Shown one piece after another: positions 31,828 to 42,429 of a stretch of DNA of 64,000 nucleotides; position 1 is the first letter of the stretch, and each line of letters starts with the position of its first letter. The DNA comes from Leptidea sinapis (Eukaryota; Arthropoda; Insecta; Lepidoptera; Pieridae), in the NCBI RefSeq assembly GCF_905404315.1, contig NC_066294.1, positions 10,255,501-10,319,500 of the forward strand, read 5' to 3'. A model generated the notes under the pieces. It had not been told where the DNA came from. It ran no database searches and saw only the letters and a program-made list of their open reading frames with translations. The position numbers and the translations under genes are program-made.

Positions 31828-32084
31828 TTATGTAATATATATTTTGCATTTTGTATCTGATAGCACGCTTTATTTTATTTCATTAGGGTTGACAACAGTT
31901 TGATACAAAATATATGGGGCACACTAAAAGTTTTACATTTCTAGCTATTTGAATTAATTAAATTAATCGAACTATTTGAATTTCGAATGATATATTTTTG
32001 AAACGTTGTAACCTTCTTGGTAATAAAAAAAAACAATTAGCGGGAAATAATTTGTCAATTCTATTTTCATCAAAGTTCTACGTA

Positions 32085-33065
32085 CGCTACGAAAATGGAA
32101 TTAAGTCGAAAATATTTTAGAGCGATGACTTTTATGATTTTAAAAGTTCTCTCTCTCCGCAAGACTGTGCCGTTCGTCTTCAAAATGCTTTTGGGAGAGA
32201 AGCACCTTGCTTGAGCACCGTGAGGCGATGGTTTGCTAATTTGAGAGAGGTCGGGTTTCCTTACATGACGAATTTCGTGAAGGGCGGCCTTCATATACCG
32301 TCAACGAAAATAATGTGGCTACTGTTAAGCGGCTAATTGAAAAAAACCCGCGTTTGAAGTAACGTAGGTATGAGCCAAATTTTCCACGAAGAATAGAAAG
32401 TGCGGAAACTTTGTTGTCGTTGGATCCTTCATGAACTGACAGCGGAACAGAAGCGTTCTCACAGATACTAATGAAGTACTACCACGGACATTCTAATGCT
32501 GTTTATGACATTGTCACAGGAGACGAAACGTGAATTTATTGTTTGGAACCCGAAAAAAACAGCAATCTTGTGAATTGATGTTTGAAAATGAGAACTGTTG
32601 GTAAACGTTGGTGGTGGTAAACGTAGGTAAAAAAATTATCGCTTTTTTCTTAGAGCTACGGGTCCCATCTGTACAATTTCACTTGAAGATCAAAAGAGTG
32701 CTAACGCTGAGTGGTGTTCTACCATTTTCTTACCCAGGGTGTAAAAAAAAGTTCACGAAAGACGACCATAAAGCCGCGTTCTTCTACATCAGGACAACGC
32801 TTCTTCACACACGGCCAACAAAACTAAGTCATTTTTAGCTACCGAAAAAGTACAACTCGTCACCCATCCTGCACAAAGCCCCGACCTAGTACCCTGTGAT
32901 TTCTGTATTTTCCCCAAAATCAAAGATTTGATGAAAGGTTTCACTTTTACCTATTCCGTAGAGGTAGTGATAGCGTTCAATGAGCAAAACATGCCTTCAG
33001 ATCTGTGGTTCTCCTGTTTTATAAAATGGCATGAATGCGAACGAACGAATTTTTGAAAAAATTGA
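32085..33065 (+). pseudogene. mariner transposase fossil
   Basis: Plus-strand pieces in changing frames: SPQDCAVRLQNAFGREAPCL, TVRRWFANLRE, DEFREGRPSYTVNENNVATV and KRLIEKNPR, then YDIVTGDET and further traces to about 33060. These follow the Tc1/mariner order: helix-turn-helix DNA-binding region, then the first catalytic D in V-T-G-D-E-T. Numerous stops and shifts show it is long dead. Terminal inverted repeats were not found. Confidence 0.75.
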
Positions 33066-33069
33066 AATT

Positions 33070-34093
33070 TTGAAATTAAAAATTCTCTTTGGTATTCGAT
33101 TTCCTAACATTATATAAATCGTTTAAAGATAATGGTTGAAAATTAAAATTAACATCAATTCTTGCCATATAGACGATAGACGAAAATTATTATACAATTT
33201 AACAAAAGTCTTGAAAAAATTGAATAATTTTATCAAATTATTAATGTATCATCAGTCCTCAATAAATCTACAAAGTTTGAACGAAATCTCACGTTTAAAT
33301 CGCGCCTAAATGAGTCGGTTACAAACAAACATACATTCAGGTGAAGCTAATAAAAAGCGTGTAATAATTCAGGATACTGCGCGGCGGGCATCTTGGATTT
33401 CATAAATAGTTTTTAGTTTTATAGCTTTTTTCTTTCGCATTCGTTCATTTTATCCTAGACTTAAAATCGTATTGCGCTAACTCGCCAATGATCAAAAATT
33501 TCGGGTTATTCTATGTCCTTTTCTGTACCACTAACAACGTATGTGGAAAATTTCATGATGAATACGGCTTTAATAGTAACAGTAAAAAATAGGCTCACGT
33601 ATTATTTTCAATTTCCTATATTAATAAATTATAAAGTCACTTGTCACGAAAAAGATAACAAAATCAAACCATTCGTAATTAGCTCACATTAGCACAAACT
33701 GTTACTAACGTAACTGGGGTATAGCAAAACTTTCTATAATAAATCTATTTCTGGAAATTTTGAATTCATTTCGACTAGGGCACCGTAGTGGACGATCCAC
33801 CAGAATTAACTTTTCCATTTTGTCGGCCTCTTAACTCTCTCACATTAATCCCGAACACGGTACTGAAATCTGAACATCGCTTAAAATTGCTTTGCATCAT
33901 GCATGGCTTGAGTGCTTACGAAAATTTTAATGCGAATTCGTTTTGTTTGAGTCTCTTTTCATTTGATAGGATTATTTAAGCAAGCCAACTGATGGGTAAG
34001 TCTTATTATAAGTCCTTAGATACTAAAGATTATTATGTTTAGTTATGGTAAATAAAATGTGTATTTATATTATTTATTTACCAACAATATTTT
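33070..34093. other. unassigned stretch
   Basis: GTTACAAACAAACATACATT near 33320 looks like a decayed Helitron segment. A strong donor-like GGGTAAGTC at 33991 has no open exon in front of it. Confidence 0.4.
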
Positions 34094-34429
34094 ACCAGTG
34101 GGAGGCTCCTTTGCACAGGAAGCCGGCTAGATAATGGGTACCACAACGGCACCTATTTTTGCCGTGAAGCAGTAATGTGTAAACATTACTATGTTTCGGT
34201 CTGAAGGGCACCGTAGCTAGTGAAATTACTGGGCAAATGAGACTGAACATCTTATGTCTCAGGGTGACGAGCGCAATTGTGGTGTTGCTCAGAATTTTTA
34301 GATTTTTCAAGAATCCTGAGTGGCACTGCATTGTAATGGGTAGGGCGTATCAATTACCATCATTTGAACGTCCTGCTCGTCTCGTCCCTTTTTTTCATAA
34401 AAATAAAAAAAAAATAATAAAAAAAAAAA
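34094..34429 (+). repeat. family A repeat, full length
   Basis: From ACCAGTGGGAGGCTCC to a long A-rich tail. Both internal hairpin regions are recognisable. Confidence 0.87.
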
Positions 34430-34601
34430 TGCCTAGAACTGATTTCGGAAAAAAAATATCTTGTTTGAAGAATATAATATTGAATTTTAATATCTTATAA
34501 ATATATCTAATATCTTTTCTTGCTCACTCTAACCAATTGTATAGGATTAAATAATGTTAGTAATAATGAACATACACAGCATTCTTATGTGCATATTCAA
34601 G

Positions 34602-34838
34602 TTTTTTTTTTACGGAATAGGAGGACAAACAAGCGTACGGGTCACCTGTTGTTAAGTGATCACCGCCGCCCACAATCTCTTGCAACACCAGAGGAATCAC
34701 AGGAGCGTTGCCGGCCTTTAAGGAAGGTGTACGCGCTTTTTTTGAAGGTACCCAAGTCGTAATGTCCCGGAACCACCGCACAAGGAAGTTCATTCCACAG
34801 CTTTGTAGTACGAGGAAGAAAGCTCCTTGAAAACCTTG
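34602..34838 (-). repeat. LINE family 1, 5'-truncated 3' end
   Basis: T-run, then GGAATAGGAGGACAAACAAG, and the RT C-terminus on the minus strand up to about 34838. Closely matches 21940-22170. Confidence 0.85.
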
Positions 34839-35176
34839 AATATTCAAGAATTGTAACTAAGAATAAATTAGAATAGAAAAATATTTATTAGCTGTATAAT
34901 ATATAACGCCACACACTAATTATATCTTTAAATTAGATCTTACAATACTAAATCACATAAGAAAAAAAATATTTATAATCAATAAAAGATGTTATAAAAA
35001 ACCTTTCCTTACATTATCATATTAATGAATATAAATTTGAGTTTTAACCCAAGCTTTTCTCAAGTTAAACAATTTCAATATTAAATAGTTCAACTTACAT
35101 TTATTACGAAACCTTAAAAAAAAATTAACAAAAGTGTAAAACGTATTTTTATATAATCTAATTCTACTCGTAGTAA

Positions 35177-35333
35177 CGATTATTGTTATTTTTGGAATCG
35201 GTGTCCGCCGCTCCCCCGCTCTCGCCTCTCGCCTCCTCATGCCACGTGTGACTCAAGCACTTCTAACCTATAACTATGCATGTAGTTACAAACCTACATT
35301 AGCTGACACCGACTCCAAAACTAACAATAATCG
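35177..35333. repeat. inverted repeat, 29-bp arms
   Basis: ATTGTTATTTTTGGAATCGG (arm 35177-35205) pairs with 35305-35333 with two mismatches. The 99-bp loop is GC-rich. Probably the end region of a DNA element. Confidence 0.7.
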
Positions 35334-35394
35334 TATAGGAGTTCTTTGTCACTTTATCATTACATTGTCATAATCAGAACCCAACCAAACTCTT

Positions 35395-35505
35395 ACAAAA
35401 CTACACAAAAAGTTACCCAGTCGAAAGTTCTGAGGTAACAAGCATACAAAAACTAACCGACGAATTGAGAACCTCCACCTTTTTAAAGTCAGTTAAAATC
35501 CCGTT
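35395..35505. repeat. interspersed repeat end
   Basis: AATTGAGAACCTCCACCTTT followed by AAAGTCAGTTAAAA resembles a motif common at repeat ends in lepidopteran genomes as I recall; class not assigned. Confidence 0.4.
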
Positions 35506-35894
35506 CTGTTGAGAATATACGAGTTTTTTAAAACTGTTTTAAAAATATGTAGACATATTTTTCATCTCACCATGAACAAATCATACCAAAGCAGATGTTA
35601 TACAATATTGTAAAATCGATGGTAAGTTTGTCTCGAGCAAGTCATTCGAGAGCAATATTTAGAGGATTTCAAATAGAGATTCAATTGTGTAGAAAGTATG
35701 GATACGATTTTCATTGTTATTGCTTCATGTAATATATTAAATGGAATGTTTCATTGTAGATGATATTGTTTGTGAAACATTGTGTCCTACTATATAGTAG
35801 ACTTATTTATCAATCTACGATTTATGAACATTTATGTCCGTAAAGTAGGAATAAATATTTAACTAATGCTCATAAAAACAAAAATAGTTAAAAT

Positions 35895-36791
35895 AACGGT
35901 TTTCACTCCGGAAGTGCCGGCAGAAGTGAAAACTTGAACATTAGCGTTGTGCATTTTTGAATATATTTGAATGGTTATGGATGGCAACTCATGAGATACG
36001 CCGTCGGATACAAGTACGGATAGTAACTCAGTTTCCGCTTATATAGGAAAGGCAAAAATGCTTTTTGGACTTTCTCCAGCATAAGGGAATAGGTTACTTC
36101 ATAGGGAATCCGTACACACGAGCTTGCTTCAAGTTTACTACGCACAAGGGTTCTGTAAATCAGTTGTATTATATTGACGCTGTGGAAATAGCGCGCATTC
36201 CTTAATACGAACCCTAGTCTCATAAATGACTCTTGAGTGACTGTTATTATAAGGTCATGGAAGGTAAGCTTTTGGTCAATGTCAAGGATCTGGGTGTATT
36301 CTTCATAGAAATTCGCCTACGACTTAACTTATGAGCTTAGCTTATTTAGAAATTTGTGAAGTAAAAAGATTAAGGCGTGTAATTGTTTTTTGAAGTGAAA
36401 ACTTCTTTAGCGGCGTTGTGCACTTTTCTTGGGATGGGTATAAAATGTTAAACTCGCGTCAGGACACGTGACCTGATCGAAATTTCGTAAGACAGTCGTT
36501 GAAATTATGGATGAAAGTTGATTTTTCTGAGGGAAAAAGTTTTTAATGTAAAATAATTGTAATCGTTCGGAAGTGTTAAGTTTTTTATGTAATATAAATT
36601 GTTATTTTTGTGTACGATATCGCAATAAATGAATATTGTATTTCACCACATAAATACTAGCTAGTACTTTTATACTGATAAATAAAGCTATTCGTGCGAA
36701 ATTAATCCCAAATCATTCCAAATATTAATAATGTACAACTTTAATGTTCAATTTTCACTTCTGCTGGCACTCCCGGAGTGTAACCCGTATT
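35895..36791. mobile_element. TIR element carrying a LINE fragment
   Basis: Left TCACTCCGGAAGTGCCGGCA..GAAGTGAAAAC..GAACATTA is mirrored at 36735-36791 over about 45 bp. The interior holds a minus-strand LINE RT fragment (35975-36300). No transposase is seen; the target duplication is unclear. Confidence 0.65.
35975..36300 (-). pseudogene. LINE RT C-terminal fragment
   Basis: The minus frame reads MRLGFVLRNARYFHSVNIIQ, then YRTLVRSKLEASSCV, LMLEKVQKAFLPFLYKR and YYPYLYP. This is the thumb/post-RT region of Jockey/CR1/I-type elements (L-Y..L-V-R-S-K-L-E-x-x-x-x-V..I/L-x-x-V-Q-x-x-F). The catalytic RT motifs are absent. Confidence 0.65.
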
Positions 36792-36794
36792 TTT

Positions 36795-37835
36795 ATTTTT
36801 ATAAGTAATGTTTTGGATGGCATATATCAGACAATAGACGATTAGAGGTATAAGTACACGCGCTTAACCACGTCTTTCTGAGGATTTTTAACCTAGTTCA
36901 CAGACCTAATTCATTTTTTTTAACAATTTTTTCTTGTCTTCTTCTCTCTTCTTCTTTTGTTTCTTGTCTCTATCAATATTTCTTTTTATTATTTCATAAT
37001 GTTTTAATATTAATTTGCTAAACTTAATTACTGCTCTGTTTATGTTCGTTTTGTTACTTGTTATCGATTTGCACCTGTAATGGGGGTGACACCTAAGTAG
37101 TTATATCTGTGTTAGTTACTAAGGAATTGTATTAATGCTCATCCTGTTGGAGCAGTGAATAAATAAATAAACAAAGTCACTCCTCATAACATTAGCTATA
37201 ATTGAAAGTCCTTCTTAATCAGTCCAGCCGTTTTGGAGATTAACACAGTTCTTATTTTATAAAGACCAGTGTTAATTTTACTCTATTAATAGACCCCTCA
37301 ATTTTGCACAAAATGATCACACATTAAGTCAATTATAGCGGTTCAATATATGAAATCGTTTGACTTCCCCCTAACGTTTTGTCGCTAATAATAACATAAT
37401 AGATTGTAATATCTGAAAAGTTGGTATCGTAACAAAAATATTGCACAAGTAAGGCAATAAGGGACCATTAGTTACGAACTTGGAGAACTTTGACCAACTG
37501 TTTTCATCGTAATAGAACTTTGGGGTGAGATTTTGCTCACAATTTGTTGGAATATTCTTAATAATTGTATCGCTAGAGAACGTTACCATTATCATTCCAG
37601 CTTGGGTATCATTTAATGTTTTGTATACATATAAGTGTCCATTTGCGAAAAAATCTTCAATAAGAATGAAATGCTTAAAGGCCTCTTAAGGTAGTTAAGG
37701 GTTTCTCGTTACTAACACATTAATTGCTAAAACACGGCATATTAGGTTTTCAGTCCAATCTAACAATACTGTTAAACACGCCAAGTGACGAATCCAGTTT
37801 CTACCAGTTAAAATGTTGGGAATGAAGTATTTTAG
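36795..37835. other. unassigned AT-rich stretch
   Basis: A (AATA)n-tailed retroposon end lies near 37140-37165 (GTGAATAAATAAATAAAC). Nothing coding is recognised. Confidence 0.4.
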
Positions 37836-38081
37836 ATGATCAGAATACGCGAGACCACTCGAACGTAATCAACCTTTCGGATAGTAAATCAGTGCAACAA
37901 TCTCTACAAAGCAACACTATCAACTCAAAGCTCATATACGACTGTCGCCATTACCTTATGGAGTTATGTGCAAACAACAACCACGTAACTCTTTTAAGGC
38001 AAAAGCGTCATAGTAACTCAAGAAGTAGGTAATGATGCCGCTGATGAACTGGCCAGGAGGGGTTTGGAGATGATAATAATA

Positions 38082-38143
38082 GGACCAGAACCAATGGGAC
38101 CAGAACCAATGGGACCAGAACCAATGGGACCAGAACCAATGGG
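38082..38143 (+). repeat. 15-bp minisatellite within the RNase H fossil
   Basis: Four consecutive identical units GGACCAGAACCAATG. In the LINE frame each unit is five codons (GPEPM). Confidence 0.95.
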
Positions 38144-38146
38144 AGT

Positions 38147-38440
38147 TTACCAGTCTCTTTGCACAGGATGCCGGCTAGATTATGGGTACCACAACGGCAC
38201 CTATTTCTGCTGTGATGTGAAAAATTACTATGTTTCGGTCTGAAGCGCGCCATTATCAGTGAAATACTGGGGAAATGAGACTTAACAGCTTATGTCTCAA
38301 AGTGATAAGCGCAATTGTAGTGCCGCTCAGAATTTTTGGGTTTTTCAAGAATTCTGAGCGGCACTGCATTGTAATAGGCAGGTCGTATCAATTACCATCA
38401 GCTCAACGTCCTACTCGTCTCGTCATTTATTTTCATAAAT
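38147..38440 (+). repeat. family A repeat
   Basis: Inserted in the LINE fossil. The 3' hairpin is perfect here: AGTGCCGCTCAGAAT (38319-38333) pairs with 38351-38365. The 5' end is slightly short (CCAGTCTCTTTGC). Confidence 0.85.
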
Positions 38441-38724
38441 AATAAATTAGCCTCTTCTCCTCTTATTGGTCTGTATCAGTCATAAGACAAACATACCAAG
38501 ACCACTAAATAAATACTGGACGGAAAAGAGTGGGTGCAGAAAAGCAAAAGAAACTCTACCTTAAACAGACTTCAGGCTCTCTCGCAAAATAGTAAAACTC
38601 TCACGCTCAAGGATACCTTCGTAAAAGAACTCGTGTAATAATGGGTTACAGTCGTTTTAACAAGCATCTGTTTAAACACTAATTGTATTCTAAATTTGAA
38701 GCTTCTAAGTCTGCTAGAAATGCC

Positions 38725-39000
38725 TCAAACTTTCGTTGATCGGTCAGTCAGTCAGTCAGTGACAAAATAAAAAACTTTGACTGATTATAATTCTTAAACC
38801 TCTGGTTCAAATTGAATGAAATTTTTAATAAGCCGTGTGTATACAATGCTTTCTTGGTTACTTCAGGCTTGTTGTTTTACCCACAACGAAGATAAAGAGG
38901 GTCTAAAATGGCCGGAACTGCTTCGAGAAAAGGATGGTACACTGACTGCCCTCAGATGTTTCTTTTTATGCCAATCTCAAGTCTTTAACTACTATTCACC
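38725..39000. repeat. interspersed repeat with (CAGT)n
   Basis: GGTCAGTCAGTCAGTCAGTG followed by AACTTTGACTGATTATAATT. I recognise this pattern as a common lepidopteran repeat, possibly Helitron-derived. The plus open frame across it is not accepted as a gene. Confidence 0.45.
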
Positions 39001-39041
39001 TTGAACGATGGGAAACCATATTATAAACTTCAAACCGTTGG

Positions 39042-39600
39042 CATTAATAATAATAATAATTTTATATTTATTTGCAAAAAACATAGTATACAATGGTGTT
39101 AAAATATTATAATAATGAGCTTATATGTTTGCTAGCACTATTCCTAACATGCAAATATTTATATGAGAATTTCTTATCCACGAATTCCTTAACACTATTA
39201 AAATTATAAGCATTCAGCCAACTATATAGCTTATTCTTAAATAATCTAGAATTTAAATGTTTAATGCTACTCGGTAACTTATTATAAACACGAACACAAT
39301 TTTAGGAACATCATGTAGAATGAGTCTTTGTGGATTACGTCTTTTTCGCGGATTTAGATCATTAGCTGATTTAATTAATTCTTTATTTTTAGTTTTAAAT
39401 ATCTATAATTTAACTGAAACAAAAAATCTTGTATTAGGAGTGCTATCTGATTTGTCATTGAGTCTAGATTTAGGTGTCATATTTGCTAATGAAGTACGGT
39501 CGCATGTCAGCACTTCACAAAGGCTGTCAGAGGCAGGGATTGGATCGTTCGTACAGGTATTAGTCTCGTCAGTGGCTGTTCAACATTGATCACAGAATTC
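39042..39600 (-). pseudogene. Jockey-like LINE C-terminus with (TTA)n tail
   Basis: The minus frame reads CVRVYNKLPSSIKHLNSRLF, KNKLYSWLNAYNFNSVKEFV, DKKFSYKYLHVRNSASKH and stops at 39107-39109. N-x-L-P..I-K..F-K-x-x-L-x-x-W-L is the usual end of Jockey/CR1 RT proteins. Shifts occur upstream. The (AAT)n at 39049-39061 is the tail. Confidence 0.7.
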
Positions 39601-39818
39601 TAATTAAATTCTATTATTTTTAATGCTTGAAGATTATTGGGGTGAAATTTTATTTATTTTGGAATTTATGGGATGTGGAAAAATCACTGAACTGGTATCA
39701 CACAAAAGCGATTGAAATATAATATGATATTAAACTGAAAAAGGCATTTGTAAATAATTCATTAAAATAATCGGTATTTGTATCTTTTTTTTATTAACCT
39801 ATAGGTTATAGTAAACTA

Positions 39819-40030
39819 CTAGCTGACCCGGCAAACATTGTTTTGCCATTTAATTAGTTTTAGAGTTAAACCGTTTCTTGGACATTGCAACATTACTTTA
39901 TTTTTCTTAAATAAACGTAGCCTAAGTTACTTAAAGTCCCGTCAAAATCGGTCCAGCCTTTTCAGAGATTAGCCGGAATAAACAGACAGGCAGACAGACA
40001 AAAATTATTAAAACTGTTAATGTGTATGTG
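39819..40030 (-). mobile_element. Helitron 3' part
   Basis: On the minus strand it ends GGGTCAGCTAG with host A39818 on the plus strand, and has a GGCAAAACAATG..TTTGCC hairpin. The 5' end was not found; the boundary near 40030 is approximate. Confidence 0.65.
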
Positions 40031-40384
40031 TAGTTTTTTGGTGTATATGTACACATATGTGTATGTTATTTCAATATTACAAACAAACACTCAAATTTTA
40101 TTCATATGCATAGAAGATAATAGAATCATAAGCTTATAATAATAGTCTGTATTAATAAGATAATATAATATACATGGTAAAATCTAAAAATTTTGTGATT
40201 TTATTATACTGTAGCGTTGATTAACGAAAATATAAACGATAAAATACTATAAAAATCAATGGATTTTGTTGTCCGAACACAACACGTTTCGATTTTATTT
40301 TAGTGAAAACAGTTTCTAATACAAATTTTGTTTTAATTTTTATTGTATGAAATCAAGGCAATCTAAACCTACTATTGGTATCGC

Positions 40385-40720
40385 TATAGCTCATCGACGT
40401 GAATTTGAATTTTTCACAAATCCCGCATGAACCATGGATATTTCCGGGATAAGTTGTAGCCTATGTCCTTTCCCAGGCTCAAGTCTATCGCCAAATTTCA
40501 TCAAAATCGGTTCAATAGCTCCGGCGTCAAACCGTAACAAACAAACTTACATTCACATTTATAATATAAGTAGGAATTGAGTGATTGTCTAGCCTATGTT
40601 CTTACCCAAGCTCTAGTCTATCGCTGTACCAAATTTCATCAATATCGGTTCAATAGCTCCGGCGTCAAATCGTAACAAACAAATTTACATTCACATTTAT
40701 AATATTTGTAGGAATTGAGT
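40385..40720 (-). repeat. duplicated Helitron 5' regions
   Basis: CGGTTCAATAGCTCCGGCGT..TTACATTCACATTTATAATA occurs twice (ending about 40573 and 40711), both reading as Helitron starts on the minus strand (TCCTACTTATATTATAAATG). Confidence 0.6.
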
Positions 40721-41014
40721 GAGTGTTGATTGTATAAGTCAACCTAGACATACCTTTCAGGATTATATAGGTAAAATTATTTTCGAAATTTCGAATTGGT
40801 AATAATATTATTCCGACAGGGTTCTTGAAGTAGAGAACTTTTTCCCCACATCAAAAGTTAGTTCTTTACTTTTAAATTTCTACTGACATAAAATTTTTCG
40901 CTGAAACAAAAATTTTATTGCGATTGAAACGAATTTGATCAGATGTAACTTTAAACATATTCTGAGCGTCACCTCTCATAAAGTAAGCACTCAATCATCT
41001 ATTTAAATTCGAAA

Positions 41015-41170
41015 TGAAATGAAATTAATTTATTTGTATGAATCGTGGTTACAGAGTTCTTAACACTAATTGGTAGATGCACAGTACAATTCGCCAATGT
41101 GTCTGCATACAAATATTTGATTGTCAATATTGGAATTTTTCTATTTATGCGTCATTAATACACTTTACAC
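41015..41170 (-). repeat. LINE 3' tail
   Basis: AATGAAATGAAATTAATTTA then AT-rich sequence resembles a retroposon tail read on the minus strand. Confidence 0.35.
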
Positions 41171-41202
41171 TATAATACAATAAAATTTAAAATAAATATT
41201 AG

Positions 41203-41452
41203 TTTTTTTTATGAAAGGGGGCAAACAGGCAAGAGGCTCACGGGATGCGGAGAGGTGATGCAACCGCCCATGGACATCCGCAACAACAGGTGTGTCAAGA
41301 AATGCGTTGCCGGCCTTTAAGGTGGGAGTATGCTTCTCTCTTGAAGGTCCCTAAGTCGTATTTTTCGGGAAGACCACAGCCGGTAGTTGATTCCACAAAG
41401 TGGCTGTGCGAGGCAAGAAATTTCTAACAAAACGCGCGGTTCTGGAATGCCA
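41203..41452 (-). repeat. LINE family 2, 5'-truncated 3' end
   Basis: The reverse complement matches 52980-53231: CCCATGGACATCCGCAACAA, GCCGGCCTTTAAGGTGGGAG and AAGTGGCTGTGCGAGGCAAG. Confidence 0.82.
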
Positions 41453-41459
41453 GATTGTA

Positions 41460-42200
41460 GGTACATCTCAAATAAAATCTTTTAAATACTATTATTTTTG
41501 GCTAAAGACTTGTTATAAGCTATAGAAGCATTCAGGTTTTAATTTCAAAATAAGTATCTATATATTTTTTTTAATAATTTCTGTGACCATTGTAGAACAC
41601 GATGTAATTAATTGACTGGTTTGGCAATAAAGGGCTTTTAGCTTTGTCCTTTTGTAATGTGATGACCGAGGCGGGGTTAGGTTCCGAATTGAAATTCAAA
41701 ATATTAGGCATCAATACGCGAAACCGCTGAACATGAAATATGTTAATTTGATGGCGGCTACGTTAGTCTGTGCTCGAGAAGAATTTCAATAATTCATTTG
41801 TATAATTATTAGCTCTTGCTACATGATTTTCATATTATAATATGTTAACATGGAATGGAATACAATGAACAATGTATTAAATGAATATTTCAATTACATA
41901 CAGTTATATAAAGTAGTAAATCGGGTTTATAAACTCTTTACTGAATTTATTTTATGGGTTTTGTGTGTTATATTTTTTAAAATATTGCGTCGACCTGTAT
42001 TTAGTGGAGGTCTGTATATAATTATATGTAATAGATATTATTATTATGTAAATTGGATATTTTATGTGTAGACTATATTTGACTAACAGAAGTCCTCAAT
42101 CCTGTTAGTCAAACGACAAGAAGTCCATTCGGTCATAGAAAACCAACCGCGTGACAGTTTGTCGTCAGCAAACAAGAAGTTCTGAATAGCACAATGGACA
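41460..42200. other. unassigned stretch
   Basis: No recognised gene or repeat; the plus frame at 41850-42071 is AT-driven and not accepted. Confidence 0.4.
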
Positions 42201-42204
42201 AAAA

Positions 42205-42390
42205 CTTAAATTTATATATATATATAAAACAGAATGTATGTGTGAATGTATATTCACCTACTCAATATCCTTGGGCTAACCAATTGAAATGAAACTTTGC
42301 ACACATAAAATGGGCGACATAACCATTCCGACGAAAATAGTTATGTAAGTGTTGGTAAGAGGCCATAGGCTACCAGAGTAATTTATACAC
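42205..42390. repeat. Helitron-like fragment
   Basis: TATATATATATATAAAACAG..GAATGTATATTCACC..AACCAATTGAAATGAAACTT resembles Helitron 5' regions; no end is proven. Confidence 0.35.
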
Positions 42391-42429
42391 AATAATTATG
42401 TTATTTAAATTATAAATCATATCTTTGAC

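Larger units (their letters stand above)
37855..38690 (+). pseudogene. LINE RNase H domain fossil, interrupted by a family A repeat
   Basis: The plus frame reads INLSDSKSVQQSLQSNTINS, KLIYDCRHYLMELCANNNHV, then after a one-base shift near 38025 GNDAADELARRG. SDSKS and GNDAADELA are the D-containing RNase H motifs found in LINEs with an RNase H domain. The sequence then becomes a GPEPM minisatellite, is interrupted by family A (38147-38440), and resumes near 38520 (YWTEKSGCRKAKETL, LSRKIVKLSR, NKHLF), the usual post-RNase H region. Confidence 0.65.

Noticed and set aside
33980..34000. Donor-like GGGTAAGTC
   Set aside because: All frames before it are closed nearby, so no exon can be supported.
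38082..38143. Short direct repeats considered as a CRISPR array
   Set aside because: Contiguous 15-bp units without spacers in a eukaryotic context; a minisatellite.
38008..38253. Minus open frame with VLVPLVLVPLV repeats
   Set aside because: Antisense of the GPEPM minisatellite within the LINE RNase H fossil.
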